6,409 bases of DNA from Lentisphaeria bacterium. GTDB taxonomy: Bacteria > Verrucomicrobiota > Lentisphaeria > Victivallales > Victivallaceae. Shown piece by piece: positions 1 to 5,921 of the stretch. The stretch spans positions 1 through 6,409 of the forward strand of contig CAAGDG010000111.1 of assembly GCA_900768515.1 (NCBI GenBank), written 5' to 3'. The number at the start of each line of letters is the position of its first letter. Position 1 is the first letter of the stretch. The notes beneath the pieces were generated by a model. The model saw nothing but the letters and a program-made list of their open reading frames with translations. It searched no databases and was not told where the DNA came from. The position numbers were made by a program, and so were the translations under genes.

Positions 1-20
1 ACACGACGCTCTTCCGATCT
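1..20 (+). other. Residual Illumina TruSeq adapter (assembly artefact)
   Basis: The first 20 bases, which end in GCTCTTCCGATCT, are identical to the 3' end of the Illumina TruSeq universal/read-1 adapter as I know it. The orientation is that of adapter followed by insert. On the minus strand the well-conserved cbiD frame reads up to base 21 (ending TRPG) and then runs into adapter codons that give a meaningless RSEERR. The genomic sequence therefore starts at base 21, and the left edge is an untrimmed read end, not a biological boundary. Confidence 0.96.
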
Positions 21-356
21 CCCCGGCCGGGTCGCCTGCCCGACGCCGCGTCCGCCCCGGAGCAGCAGGCTCCCCGAACCGCACGGCTCAACCCAGTCGG
101 CGGGGGTCGGCGCGGGCGCGGGAAGAGCGAGGCGCACCTCGATCCGGCAGCCGTTGGTCGCGTCGGGGTCGTCACCGCCGTCTTTGACTACGGCGGCGAA
201 TCCGGGACGGGCCTCCGCGACCGGAATCGACAGCGTGCGTCCATCCGGCAGCCGCAGTGCAACCGGTCCGGGGGTGCCGCGCCGGGCGGCGACCGCCGCG
301 GCGGCCGCCGCGGCTCCGGTGGTGAACCCCTCCCGCAGTGTTTCGATTTTTTTCAC
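21..356 (-). CDS. cbiD: CbiD, cobalt-precorrin-5B C1-methyltransferase (N-terminal part, 3' end missing)
   Basis: CbiD uses S-adenosylmethionine to methylate C-1 of cobalt-precorrin-5B in the anaerobic corrin pathway, in the cytoplasm. Only the first 112 codons are present out of a usual length of about 350-380; the rest is lost at the contig end. Visible family features are the N-terminal LREGFTTG (residues 7-14) followed by an alanine-rich helix, VVKDGGDDPDATNG (56-69), and GGRGVGQATRPG (101-112). The start is a GTG at 356 that overlaps the cbiC stop as GTGA, with a GGAG eight bases upstream. No ATG is available in a sensible place. The usual Cys and Lys of the family's TTG-x-C-AAAAA-K motif are replaced by Ala16 and Val22, giving a run of seven alanines. 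Identity is firm. Whether the gene is intact further on cannot be seen. Confidence 0.93.
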
Positions 357-1018
357 AGCGCCGTCTCCATGATGGCGTGCAGCGTCGCCACCGCGAGCGG
401 ACTGCCGCCGCGGCGACCGTCGATCCGGACAAAGGGAACCCGGACGCGGTCGAGCAGTTTTTTCGATTCGATGACGTTTACGAAACCGACCGGCATTCCG
501 ACGATCAGCGCCGGAGCGATGCCGCGTTCCACGATGAGCCGGACCACGCCGGCCAGCGCCAGCGGAGCGTTGCCGCAGAGAAAGATCGCCCCGTCGAGCG
601 CCTCGGCGTGGAGTTCGACCGCGGCAAGTGCCCGGGTCGTCCGGTGCGCTTCCGCGTACTGCCGGGTCGCCTCGTCCGCGACCGGGCAGAGGATGGATTC
701 CCGCCGGTAGTCCGGGTGGAACCGCCGCAGTTTCGCGACGGAGAGTCCCGCCTTGATCATGTTGGAGTCGCAGTAGATGAGCGCCCCCCGCCGGAGGGCG
801 GCGAGACCGGCCTCCGGCGCGCCGGGGGTGATGGTCAGCTGTTCGAGAATTGAAAAATCGGCGGTCGTGTGGACCAGCCGCCGGGCGATCCGCCACTCTT
901 CCGGCGTGAAACGTCTCCGCAGCCGGGGATCGGTTTCCGCCTCGATCCGGCGGAAACTCTCCGCTTCGATTTCCGCCCCGGTCGCCTCCCAGGAGATGTT
1001 GGAGAAGAGCTTGTCCAT
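353..1018 (-). CDS. cbiC: CbiC/CobH, (cobalt-)precorrin-8 methylmutase
   Basis: This cytoplasmic enzyme moves the methyl group from C-11 to C-12 of (cobalt-)precorrin-8, giving (cob)yrinic acid. The 221-residue product has the usual family length (about 205-225). Visible motifs are RRLVHTTADFS (47-56), in which His50 matches the conserved catalytic histidine, a DSNMIKAG segment (84-91), FLCGNAPLAL (146-155), GMPVGFVNVIESKKLL (174-189), and GRRGGSPLAVATLHAI near the C-terminus. The ATG at 1018 shares one base with the upstream stop (TGATG). The frame stays open further upstream, but that part reads as arginine/proline-rich shadow sequence of the adenosyltransferase gene, so I do not use a longer start. 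No strong Shine-Dalgarno precedes it, so translation is probably coupled to the gene before it. I use the cbiC name because of the adjacent cbiD; cobH is the equivalent in the aerobic pathway. Confidence 0.95.
   Translation of the reverse strand: MDKLFSNISWEATGAEIEAESFRRIEAETDPRLRRRFTPEEWRIARRLVHTTADFSILEQLTITPGAPEAGLAALRRGALIYCDSNMIKAGLSVAKLRRFHPDYRRESILCPVADEATRQYAEAHRTTRALAAVELHAEALDGAIFLCGNAPLALAGVVRLIVERGIAPALIVGMPVGFVNVIESKKLLDRVRVPFVRIDGRRGGSPLAVATLHAIMETAL
365..368 (-). promoter_or_regulatory. Ribosome binding site for cbiD
   Basis: GGAG on the minus strand lies eight bases before the GTG at 356, inside the last codons of cbiC. Together with the conserved residues that follow, it supports the GTG as the cbiD start. 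Confidence 0.6.
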
Positions 1019-1548
1019 CAGTAGTCGATTCCTTTCCGTGCGGGGATGCCCCGGGTGTAGGGGTGCTTGACCATGCCGATTTCGGAGACCAGGTCGGAGA
1101 GTTCCCGCAGTTCCGGCGGCGCGTGGCGGCCGGTGACCACCACGTTGAGGCCGCTCCGGCGGTTCCGCAAAGTTTCGATCACTTCGCCGCAGTCGAGGTA
1201 GCCGTGAAAGAGGGCGACGCAGAGTTCGTCGAGGATCAGGAGTTCGCCGGAAAATCCGGTGAGCAGCTCCCGCGCCCGTTCCCACCCCTGCCGCGCACAG
1301 GCGGCGTGGTCGCCGGGCCGGGTGGTCAGTCCGAGCCCGTGCGCTTCAAAGAGGGTCTCCGGAAAGTATTGCCGGAAGAAGTTCCGTTCCCCGGTCGGCC
1401 GCTCCCCCTTCATGAACTGGAGCACTGCGATGCGCCACCCCCAGCCGAGCGCCCGTAAGGCGATACCGAACGCCGCCGAACTCTTGCCCTTGCCGTCTCC
1501 GGTGAAGGTCAGCAGGAGTCCCCGTTCCCTGTCTTCGGATTCCAACAT
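1018..1548 (-). CDS. cobO: CobO/BtuR/CobA-type cob(I)yrinic acid a,c-diamide adenosyltransferase
   Basis: The enzyme transfers the 5'-deoxyadenosyl group of ATP to the reduced cobalt of corrinoids, in both synthesis and salvage. The 176-residue protein carries the family P-loop TGDGKGKSSAAFG (16-28), VLQFMKGERPTGERNF (42-57), LLILDEL (103-109, the Walker B-like region), VVVTGRHAPPEL (137-148) and the terminal VKHPYTRGIPARKGIDY. It begins almost directly at the nucleotide-binding core. The roughly 20-residue N-terminal helix of enzymes such as Salmonella CobA is absent. I chose the ATG at 1548, two bases after the fusion-gene stop, with GGGG eight bases upstream. A GTG at 1554, overlapping the stop as GTGA, is a real alternative and would add only two residues. 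Family identity is certain; the symbols cobO, btuR and cobA are interchangeable here. Confidence 0.95.
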   Translation of the reverse strand: MLESEDRERGLLLTFTGDGKGKSSAAFGIALRALGWGWRIAVLQFMKGERPTGERNFFRQYFPETLFEAHGLGLTTRPGDHAACARQGWERARELLTGFSGELLILDELCVALFHGYLDCGEVIETLRNRRSGLNVVVTGRHAPPELRELSDLVSEIGMVKHPYTRGIPARKGIDY

Positions 1549-1550
1549 GT

Positions 1551-4103
1551 TCACAACCCCATTTTCCGGTAGAGTTCCGGCAGGTCGATCCGGCTGCGCA
1601 GATGGGCGGCCAGACGGTCGAGTGCCGCTTCGGTGTCGTATCGGGCGGTGACGCCGCCCCGGGCAGGCCACCCCTTGCGGAGCCGGACCGCGTCGATCCA
1701 GTTCCGGCGGAAACGGTCGTCGTCGAAGACGCCGTGGAGATAACAGCTGAAGATGGTTCCCCGCTCGAACCCGATCTCCCGCCCGTCGTCGGAGACGATC
1801 CGCAGAATTGCGGGATCGGAGCAGGAGCTTTCGCCATGGTGGATCTCGTAGCCGGAAAGCTCGGTTCCGTCCGACCGGCGCGCCCGGCTGCGCCGGACCG
1901 TTTTGACCGGACGCATCTCCGTGACCACCGGCAGCAGCCCGAGGCAGCGGCGTTCGGCGTATTCCGATTCGACATGGGCGGGGTCAAGCAGCGCCTCGCC
2001 CAGCAGCTGGAGTCCGCCGCAGATGCCGGCGATGGTCGCTCCCCGCGCGGCGGCGGAGCGGATGCGTCCGGCCAGCCCGGTTTGTTCGAGGGTTTCGAGG
2101 TCGGCGGCGACGCTTTTGCTGCCGGGCAGGATCACGATGTCCGGTTCTCCGAACTCATCGGCGGAGAAGATCTTCCGCACCGTCACGTCGGGTTCCGCCT
2201 CGAACGGTGCAAAATCGGTGAAGTTCGCGATGTGTCCGAGTCCGACGATCGCGAGGTCGAGCGTGCGGCTCTCCTTGATTGCGGGCCGCACGAAGGCGAA
2301 GTTCACGGAATCCTCCTCCGGCAGTGCGAGGTCGCGGAGGAAATCGACCACCCCGAGCACCGGCTTTCCGGTGGCGCGTTCGAGGTAGGCGTGGGCGTCG
2401 CCGAGCAGCGACGGATCCCCCCGGAACTTGTTGACCAGAAATCCGGCGACAAGACGCCGTTCCTCCGGGGTGAATGTCGCCCAGGTGCCGAGAAACGAGG
2501 CGTAGACGCCGCCCCGGTCGATGTCTCCGGCCAGAATTACCGGAGCTTCCGCGTAGGCGGCCATGCGCATGTTGACCAGGTCGCCCGATTTGAGGTTGAT
2601 TTCGCCGGGACTGCCCGCTCCTTCAAGCACCATCGCATCGTAGCGGGCACTCAGGAAGTCGTAGGCGGCGGTCACCTGATGCCACAATTCCGGTTTTCTG
2701 CGGAAATACTCCCGGACCGAACAGATCCCCACCGGTTTCCCGAGCACGATCACCTGGCTGCCGACGTCGCTCGACGGCTTGAGCAGAATCGGATTCATGC
2801 GCACATCCGGGTCGAGCCGGCACGCCTCCGCCTGCACCGCCTGGGCGCGGCCGATCTCGCCGCCGTCCGGGGTGACGAAGGAGTTCAGCGCCATGTTCTG
2901 CGCCTTGAAGGGGGCGACCGCGAATCCGTCCTGCAGCAGGGCGCGGCAGAGTCCGGCCGCCAGAATGCTCTTTCCCGCGTTGGAGGCGGTTCCCTGGATC
3001 ATGACCGCGGGGGTGCGGCGTTTCCGGCGGTGTATCCGGGGTGACGCCGGCGCGAGAATCCGGCGGGCCGCCTCCAGAAAACGCTCCTGCTCCTCTTCCG
3101 GCCGCACCGCGGCCCGCATGAATCCGGGGCCGAGTCCCGGCCACTGTGAAGCGTCTCGCAGCGCGATCCGGTGTTCGACCAGCATCCGCCGGATGAAGTC
3201 GTCGCGACAAATCTTCAGCAGCAGAAAGTTGGCGTTCGACGGGTAGACGGTCACTCCGGGCAGTTTCGAGAGTTCGGCGCGGAACTTCTCCCGCAGCCGG
3301 GCGGTCTCCCGGCGGGAGTGTTCCACCCACTCCGGCGGCGGTTCCGCCAGAAATGCGATCATCTCCGCCGCCGGAGTCGAGAGACTCCAGGCGGGAAGCC
3401 GTTTCCGGAGCCGTCCGGCCCACTCCTCGGGGCCGAGGAACGCCCCCATCCGCAGCCCCGGCATCGCGTGGAACTTGGTGAAGGAGCGGGTGACTCCGAC
3501 ATTGGGGAGCCGTTCCGCGGCGAGGGAGTTTCCCTCTCCGGCGAAGTCGAGAAACGCTTCGTCGATCAGGAAGAGAACGTCGGGCCGGCGTTCCGCCAGC
3601 GCTTTCAATGCGGGGCCGGCACAGAGGGTTCCGGTCGGGTTGCCCGGATTGCCGAGCATCACGAGGTCGTCGGGCCGGAGCATCGTTTCCAGTTCGCCGG
3701 GGTCGAACCGGAACTCCCGTTCCGGAAGGAGCCGGAACTCCGCGACCGGAACCCGCGCCCGGCGGCAGGAGGCTTCATACTCCTGGTAGCCCGGAATCAC
3801 GATGACCGCGCGGCGCGGCGCGAGCGCTTCCGGCAGCAGCGTCAGAAGCTGGTTGGAACCGTTTCCGACCACGATTTCAGCTTCGGGTCTCCGGAATCTT
3901 TCAGCCAGTGCCGCGACGGCGGTTCCGGCTTCCGGTTCCGGATATTCCCCGATCCGGTCGAACGCCCGGAAATAGCATTCGAAGGCGCCCGGCGGAGCGC
4001 CGCACGGGTTCAGATTCACGCTGAAGTCGAGCAGCTCCTCCGGAGCGCATCCGGCGGCTGCGGCCAGCGCTCTGCGGTTTCCACCGTGCCGAATTTCAGA
4101 CAT
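1551..4103 (-). CDS. cobD-cobQ: Fused CobD threonine-phosphate decarboxylase and CobQ/CbiP cobyric acid synthase
   Basis: This 850-residue protein has two complete enzyme domains. Residues 1 to about 352 are a PLP-dependent CobD that makes (R)-1-amino-2-propanol O-2-phosphate from L-threonine-O-3-phosphate, the precursor of the nucleotide-loop linker. Motifs are HGGN (6-9), LDFSVNLNPCG (25-35), GNPGNPTG (151-158), DEAFLDF (181-187) and SFTKFHAMPGLR (207-218), with Lys210 as the expected Schiff-base lysine. Residues from about 365 to 850 are CobQ, which amidates four side chains of adenosylcobyrinic a,c-diamide with glutamine and ATP. They show MIQGTASNAGKS (368-379), FKAQNMALNS (399-408), the class I glutamine amidotransferase site GICGGLQLLG with nucleophile Cys695, and YLHGVFD with His790. 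The linker (353-365) is short and basic (RIHRRKRR). The ATG at 4103 follows a perfect AGGAGG and gives the normal short CobD N-terminus. An in-frame ATG at 4133 would overlap the ATPase stop and add ten unconserved residues. The two genes are usually separate. Confidence 0.94.
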   Translation of the reverse strand: MSEIRHGGNRRALAAAAGCAPEELLDFSVNLNPCGAPPGAFECYFRAFDRIGEYPEPEAGTAVAALAERFRRPEAEIVVGNGSNQLLTLLPEALAPRRAVIVIPGYQEYEASCRRARVPVAEFRLLPEREFRFDPGELETMLRPDDLVMLGNPGNPTGTLCAGPALKALAERRPDVLFLIDEAFLDFAGEGNSLAAERLPNVGVTRSFTKFHAMPGLRMGAFLGPEEWAGRLRKRLPAWSLSTPAAEMIAFLAEPPPEWVEHSRRETARLREKFRAELSKLPGVTVYPSNANFLLLKICRDDFIRRMLVEHRIALRDASQWPGLGPGFMRAAVRPEEEQERFLEAARRILAPASPRIHRRKRRTPAVMIQGTASNAGKSILAAGLCRALLQDGFAVAPFKAQNMALNSFVTPDGGEIGRAQAVQAEACRLDPDVRMNPILLKPSSDVGSQVIVLGKPVGICSVREYFRRKPELWHQVTAAYDFLSARYDAMVLEGAGSPGEINLKSGDLVNMRMAAYAEAPVILAGDIDRGGVYASFLGTWATFTPEERRLVAGFLVNKFRGDPSLLGDAHAYLERATGKPVLGVVDFLRDLALPEEDSVNFAFVRPAIKESRTLDLAIVGLGHIANFTDFAPFEAEPDVTVRKIFSADEFGEPDIVILPGSKSVAADLETLEQTGLAGRIRSAAARGATIAGICGGLQLLGEALLDPAHVESEYAERRCLGLLPVVTEMRPVKTVRRSRARRSDGTELSGYEIHHGESSCSDPAILRIVSDDGREIGFERGTIFSCYLHGVFDDDRFRRNWIDAVRLRKGWPARGGVTARYDTEAALDRLAAHLRSRIDLPELYRKMGL

Positions 4104-4108
4104 GGGGG

Positions 4109-4114
4109 CCTCCT
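4109..4114 (-). promoter_or_regulatory. Ribosome binding site for the cobD-cobQ fusion
   Basis: A perfect AGGAGG on the minus strand stands five bases before the ATG at 4103, in the 26-base gap after the ATPase stop. It favours this start over the in-frame ATG at 4133. That ATG also has a weaker GGGGAG upstream, so use of both starts cannot be excluded. Confidence 0.75.
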
Positions 4115-4129
4115 GTTGCGACCTGCGGT

Positions 4130-4924
4130 TCATGGGTGGAACTCCCCGCGGGTGGAACCGGTCGGGATGCAGTAGGGAATGCCGTCCCGGCCGATGGTGA
4201 TTTCCGATTCGATGCCGAAGATTTCCCTCAGAATCTCCGGACGCATGATTTCGCGGACGGTGCCGATGTGGCGCAGTTCGCGTTCCTTGAGCGTGATCAG
4301 CCGGTCTGAACAGCGCGCGGCCAGATTGAGATCGTGCAGCACCATCACCACCGTCAGCCCGAGGCTCCGGTTGAGGTCGCGCACCAGTTCGGTGATCTCG
4401 TACTGGCAGCGGATGTCCAAAAAGGTGGTCGGTTCGTCGAGCAGCAGCAGCTTCGGCTCCTGGGCGAGGGGCATGGCGATCCAGGCGCGCTGGCGCTCCC
4501 CGCCGGAGAGGGTGGTGATCCGGCGCTCCGCCAGTTCGGTGAGGCGGGTCCGGGCCAGTGTCTCTTCGACCACCGCCCGGTCGTGTCCGGTGAGACCGCC
4601 CAGCCCGGTGCGGTGGGGAAAGCGACCGAATCCGACCAGTTCGCGTACCGTGGTCTCCCCGGGCGCGTGGTGGAGCTGCGGCAGCAGCGCAAGTTCCCGC
4701 GCCAGCGCGGCGGTGTCCATCGAGTGGATCCGCTTGCCGTCGAGCAGAACCGCGCCGGATTTCGGTTTGAGCAACCGTCCGATCACCTTGAGCAAGGTGG
4801 ATTTCCCGCTGCCGTTGGCGCCGAGAAGCGTGGTGATGGAGCCTTCCGGAACGGCGAATTCGATTCTTTCCAGGACCGGTCTGCCGCTGTAACCGGCGGT
4901 GAGGTCGTGCACTTCAAGCTTCAT
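4130..4924 (-). CDS. ABC transporter ATP-binding protein, FepC/BtuD family
   Basis: This is the cytoplasmic ATPase that powers the permease encoded just upstream. The 264-residue protein is full length for the family. It shows Walker A GANGSGKST (35-43), a Q-loop Gln83, the signature LSGGERQ (139-145), Walker B LLLLDE (159-164), a D-loop ending at Asp170 and the switch His197. The stretch AWIAMPLAQ followed by DEPTTFLDI resembles ferric-siderophore ATPases (FepC, FhuC) more than E. coli BtuD, although corrinoid importers of many bacteria use this type. Pro152 sits in the helix after the signature, where other members usually have a small or hydrophobic residue. The ATG at 4924 has GGAGG seven bases upstream and overlaps the permease gene by 11 bases. 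A corrinoid role is inferred from the neighbours. Confidence 0.94.
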   Translation of the reverse strand: MKLEVHDLTAGYSGRPVLERIEFAVPEGSITTLLGANGSGKSTLLKVIGRLLKPKSGAVLLDGKRIHSMDTAALARELALLPQLHHAPGETTVRELVGFGRFPHRTGLGGLTGHDRAVVEETLARTRLTELAERRITTLSGGERQRAWIAMPLAQEPKLLLLDEPTTFLDIRCQYEITELVRDLNRSLGLTVVMVLHDLNLAARCSDRLITLKERELRHIGTVREIMRPEILREIFGIESEITIGRDGIPYCIPTGSTRGEFHP

Positions 4925-5921
4925 AGTCGTGCCTCCGCAGCAGATAGAGGAAGAAGGGCGGACCGAGCAGCGACATGATCACGCCGACCGGCAGCTCCTC
5001 CGGATCCATGACCATGCGTCCGACCGTGTCGCAGCCGACCACCATCGCCGCCCCGAAAAAGGCGGCCCCCGGCAGCAGCCAGCGGTTGTCCTGCCCGATC
5101 AGAATCCGGACGATGTGCGGTGCGATCAATCCGACGAAGCCGAGCAGCCCGGCCACGCTGACCGCCGCCGCCGCCAGCAGCGCCGCGACCGCCAGCAGCA
5201 GCAGCCGGGTCCGTTCGACCCGGACTCCGAGCGAGGCGGCCACCTCGTCGCCGAGCGCAAGGATGTTCAGTTTTCCGGCGAGCAGCAGGGCTCCGGCGAA
5301 TCCCGCCGCCAAATAGTACTGGACCTTTTCAATCTGCGGCCACCCCCGTGCGCTCAACGTTCCGACCGCGAAATCGAGGACCCCGCCGGCCCGTTCCGCA
5401 TTCAGGATCAGGATCGCGCTGCTGAAGGCGCCGAGCATCCCGGCCACCGCGACTCCGGCCAGGATCAGCCGGACCGGGTTGACCCCCTGTTTCCAGGCCA
5501 GCAGATAGACCAGCACCGCGGTCAGCAGCGCGCCGGTGAAGGCCGCCGGCATCAGCAGCGCACTGAATTGCGGAAACACCAGCATCACTGAAATTCCGGC
5601 CAGTCCGCCGCCCGCGGAGACGCCGATGATGCCGGGCGAAGCCAGCGGATTGCGCATCACCCCCTGCAGGATGGCGCCGGAGACGGCGAGCGCCCCGCCG
5701 ACCAGCGCTCCGAGCAGGATCCGGGGAAGGCGGATGTTGAAGAGGATCTGCCCCGCCGTCCCCTCCGGCCGTTCCAGCAGAATCCGCAGGATTTCTCCCG
5801 GAGGAAGCCGGAAGGAGCCGATGCCGAGACTGAGCAGCGTGACGACGATAAGCACCCCGGCGAGCAGTGCGACAGTGACGGCGCGGCCGGCGGAACTTCG
5901 CATGCGGGGCAGGAAGATCAT
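4914..5921 (-). CDS. ABC transporter permease, FecCD/BtuC family
   Basis: This inner-membrane permease forms, as a homodimer, the channel for a chelate delivered by the periplasmic binding protein. The 335-residue length is typical. Strongly hydrophobic segments lie at about 14-34, 65-86, 97-117, 121-142, 149-172, 202-216, 238-262, 282-298 and 311-328, consistent with the ten-helix fold of the family. Family motifs are NIRLPRILLG (62-71), SGAILQGVMRNPLASP (81-96), the cytoplasmic ATPase-contact region around LGDEVAASLGV (223-233), GFVGLIAPHIVR (261-272) and EELPVGVIMSLLGPPFF (308-324). The ATG at 5921 overlaps the binding-protein stop as ATGA and has an excellent Shine-Dalgarno; an ATG at 5903 is in frame but less well placed. 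Known substrates of the family include cobalamin, haem and ferric siderophores. The corrin genes downstream make a corrinoid the best guess. Confidence 0.95.
   Translation of the reverse strand: MIFLPRMRSSAGRAVTVALLAGVLIVVTLLSLGIGSFRLPPGEILRILLERPEGTAGQILFNIRLPRILLGALVGGALAVSGAILQGVMRNPLASPGIIGVSAGGGLAGISVMLVFPQFSALLMPAAFTGALLTAVLVYLLAWKQGVNPVRLILAGVAVAGMLGAFSSAILILNAERAGGVLDFAVGTLSARGWPQIEKVQYYLAAGFAGALLLAGKLNILALGDEVAASLGVRVERTRLLLLAVAALLAAAAVSVAGLLGFVGLIAPHIVRILIGQDNRWLLPGAAFFGAAMVVGCDTVGRMVMDPEELPVGVIMSLLGPPFFLYLLRRHDYEA
4932..4936 (-). promoter_or_regulatory. Ribosome binding site for the ABC ATPase gene
   Basis: GGAGG on the minus strand lies seven bases before the ATG at 4924, inside the final codons of the permease gene. 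It fixes the ATPase start within the 11-base overlap. Confidence 0.7.

Noticed and set aside
281..320. GC-rich near-palindromic run that could look like a repeat or hairpin
   Set aside because: It is explained by consecutive alanine codons in cbiD. It is not followed by a T-run on the minus strand and lies inside a coding region.
1019..1285. Upstream extension of the CbiC frame to a 310-residue protein
   Set aside because: The extra residues are an Arg/Pro-rich shadow of the adenosyltransferase gene, and the ATG at 1018 gives the normal family N-terminus.
1602..3044. 480-codon open frame on the plus strand
   Set aside because: It lies wholly antisense to the CobQ part of the fusion gene, reads as charged low-complexity sequence with no recognisable motif, and is explained by high GC leaving the opposite frame free of stops.
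4104..4129. Search for a promoter, cobalamin riboswitch or terminator in the only real intergenic gap
   Set aside because: The gap is 26 bases and holds little beyond a ribosome binding site, which is too short for a riboswitch; no hairpin with a T-run is seen.
4104..4133. Alternative fusion-gene start at the ATG at 4133 (ATGA overlap with the ATPase gene)
   Set aside because: It adds ten unconserved residues (MNRRSQQEAP), whereas the ATG at 4103 has a perfect AGGAGG at good spacing and matches the CobD N-terminus. It is not fully excluded.
3171..4175. 334-codon open frame on the plus strand
   Set aside because: It is antisense to the CobD domain, whose conserved motifs are clear. The plus-strand translation shows no family features.
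4899..5591. Glutamine/arginine-rich plus-strand frame resembling a low-complexity protein
   Set aside because: It is the reverse complement of the leucine/alanine-rich membrane helices of the permease; the glutamine runs come from repeated Leu/Ala codons on the other strand.
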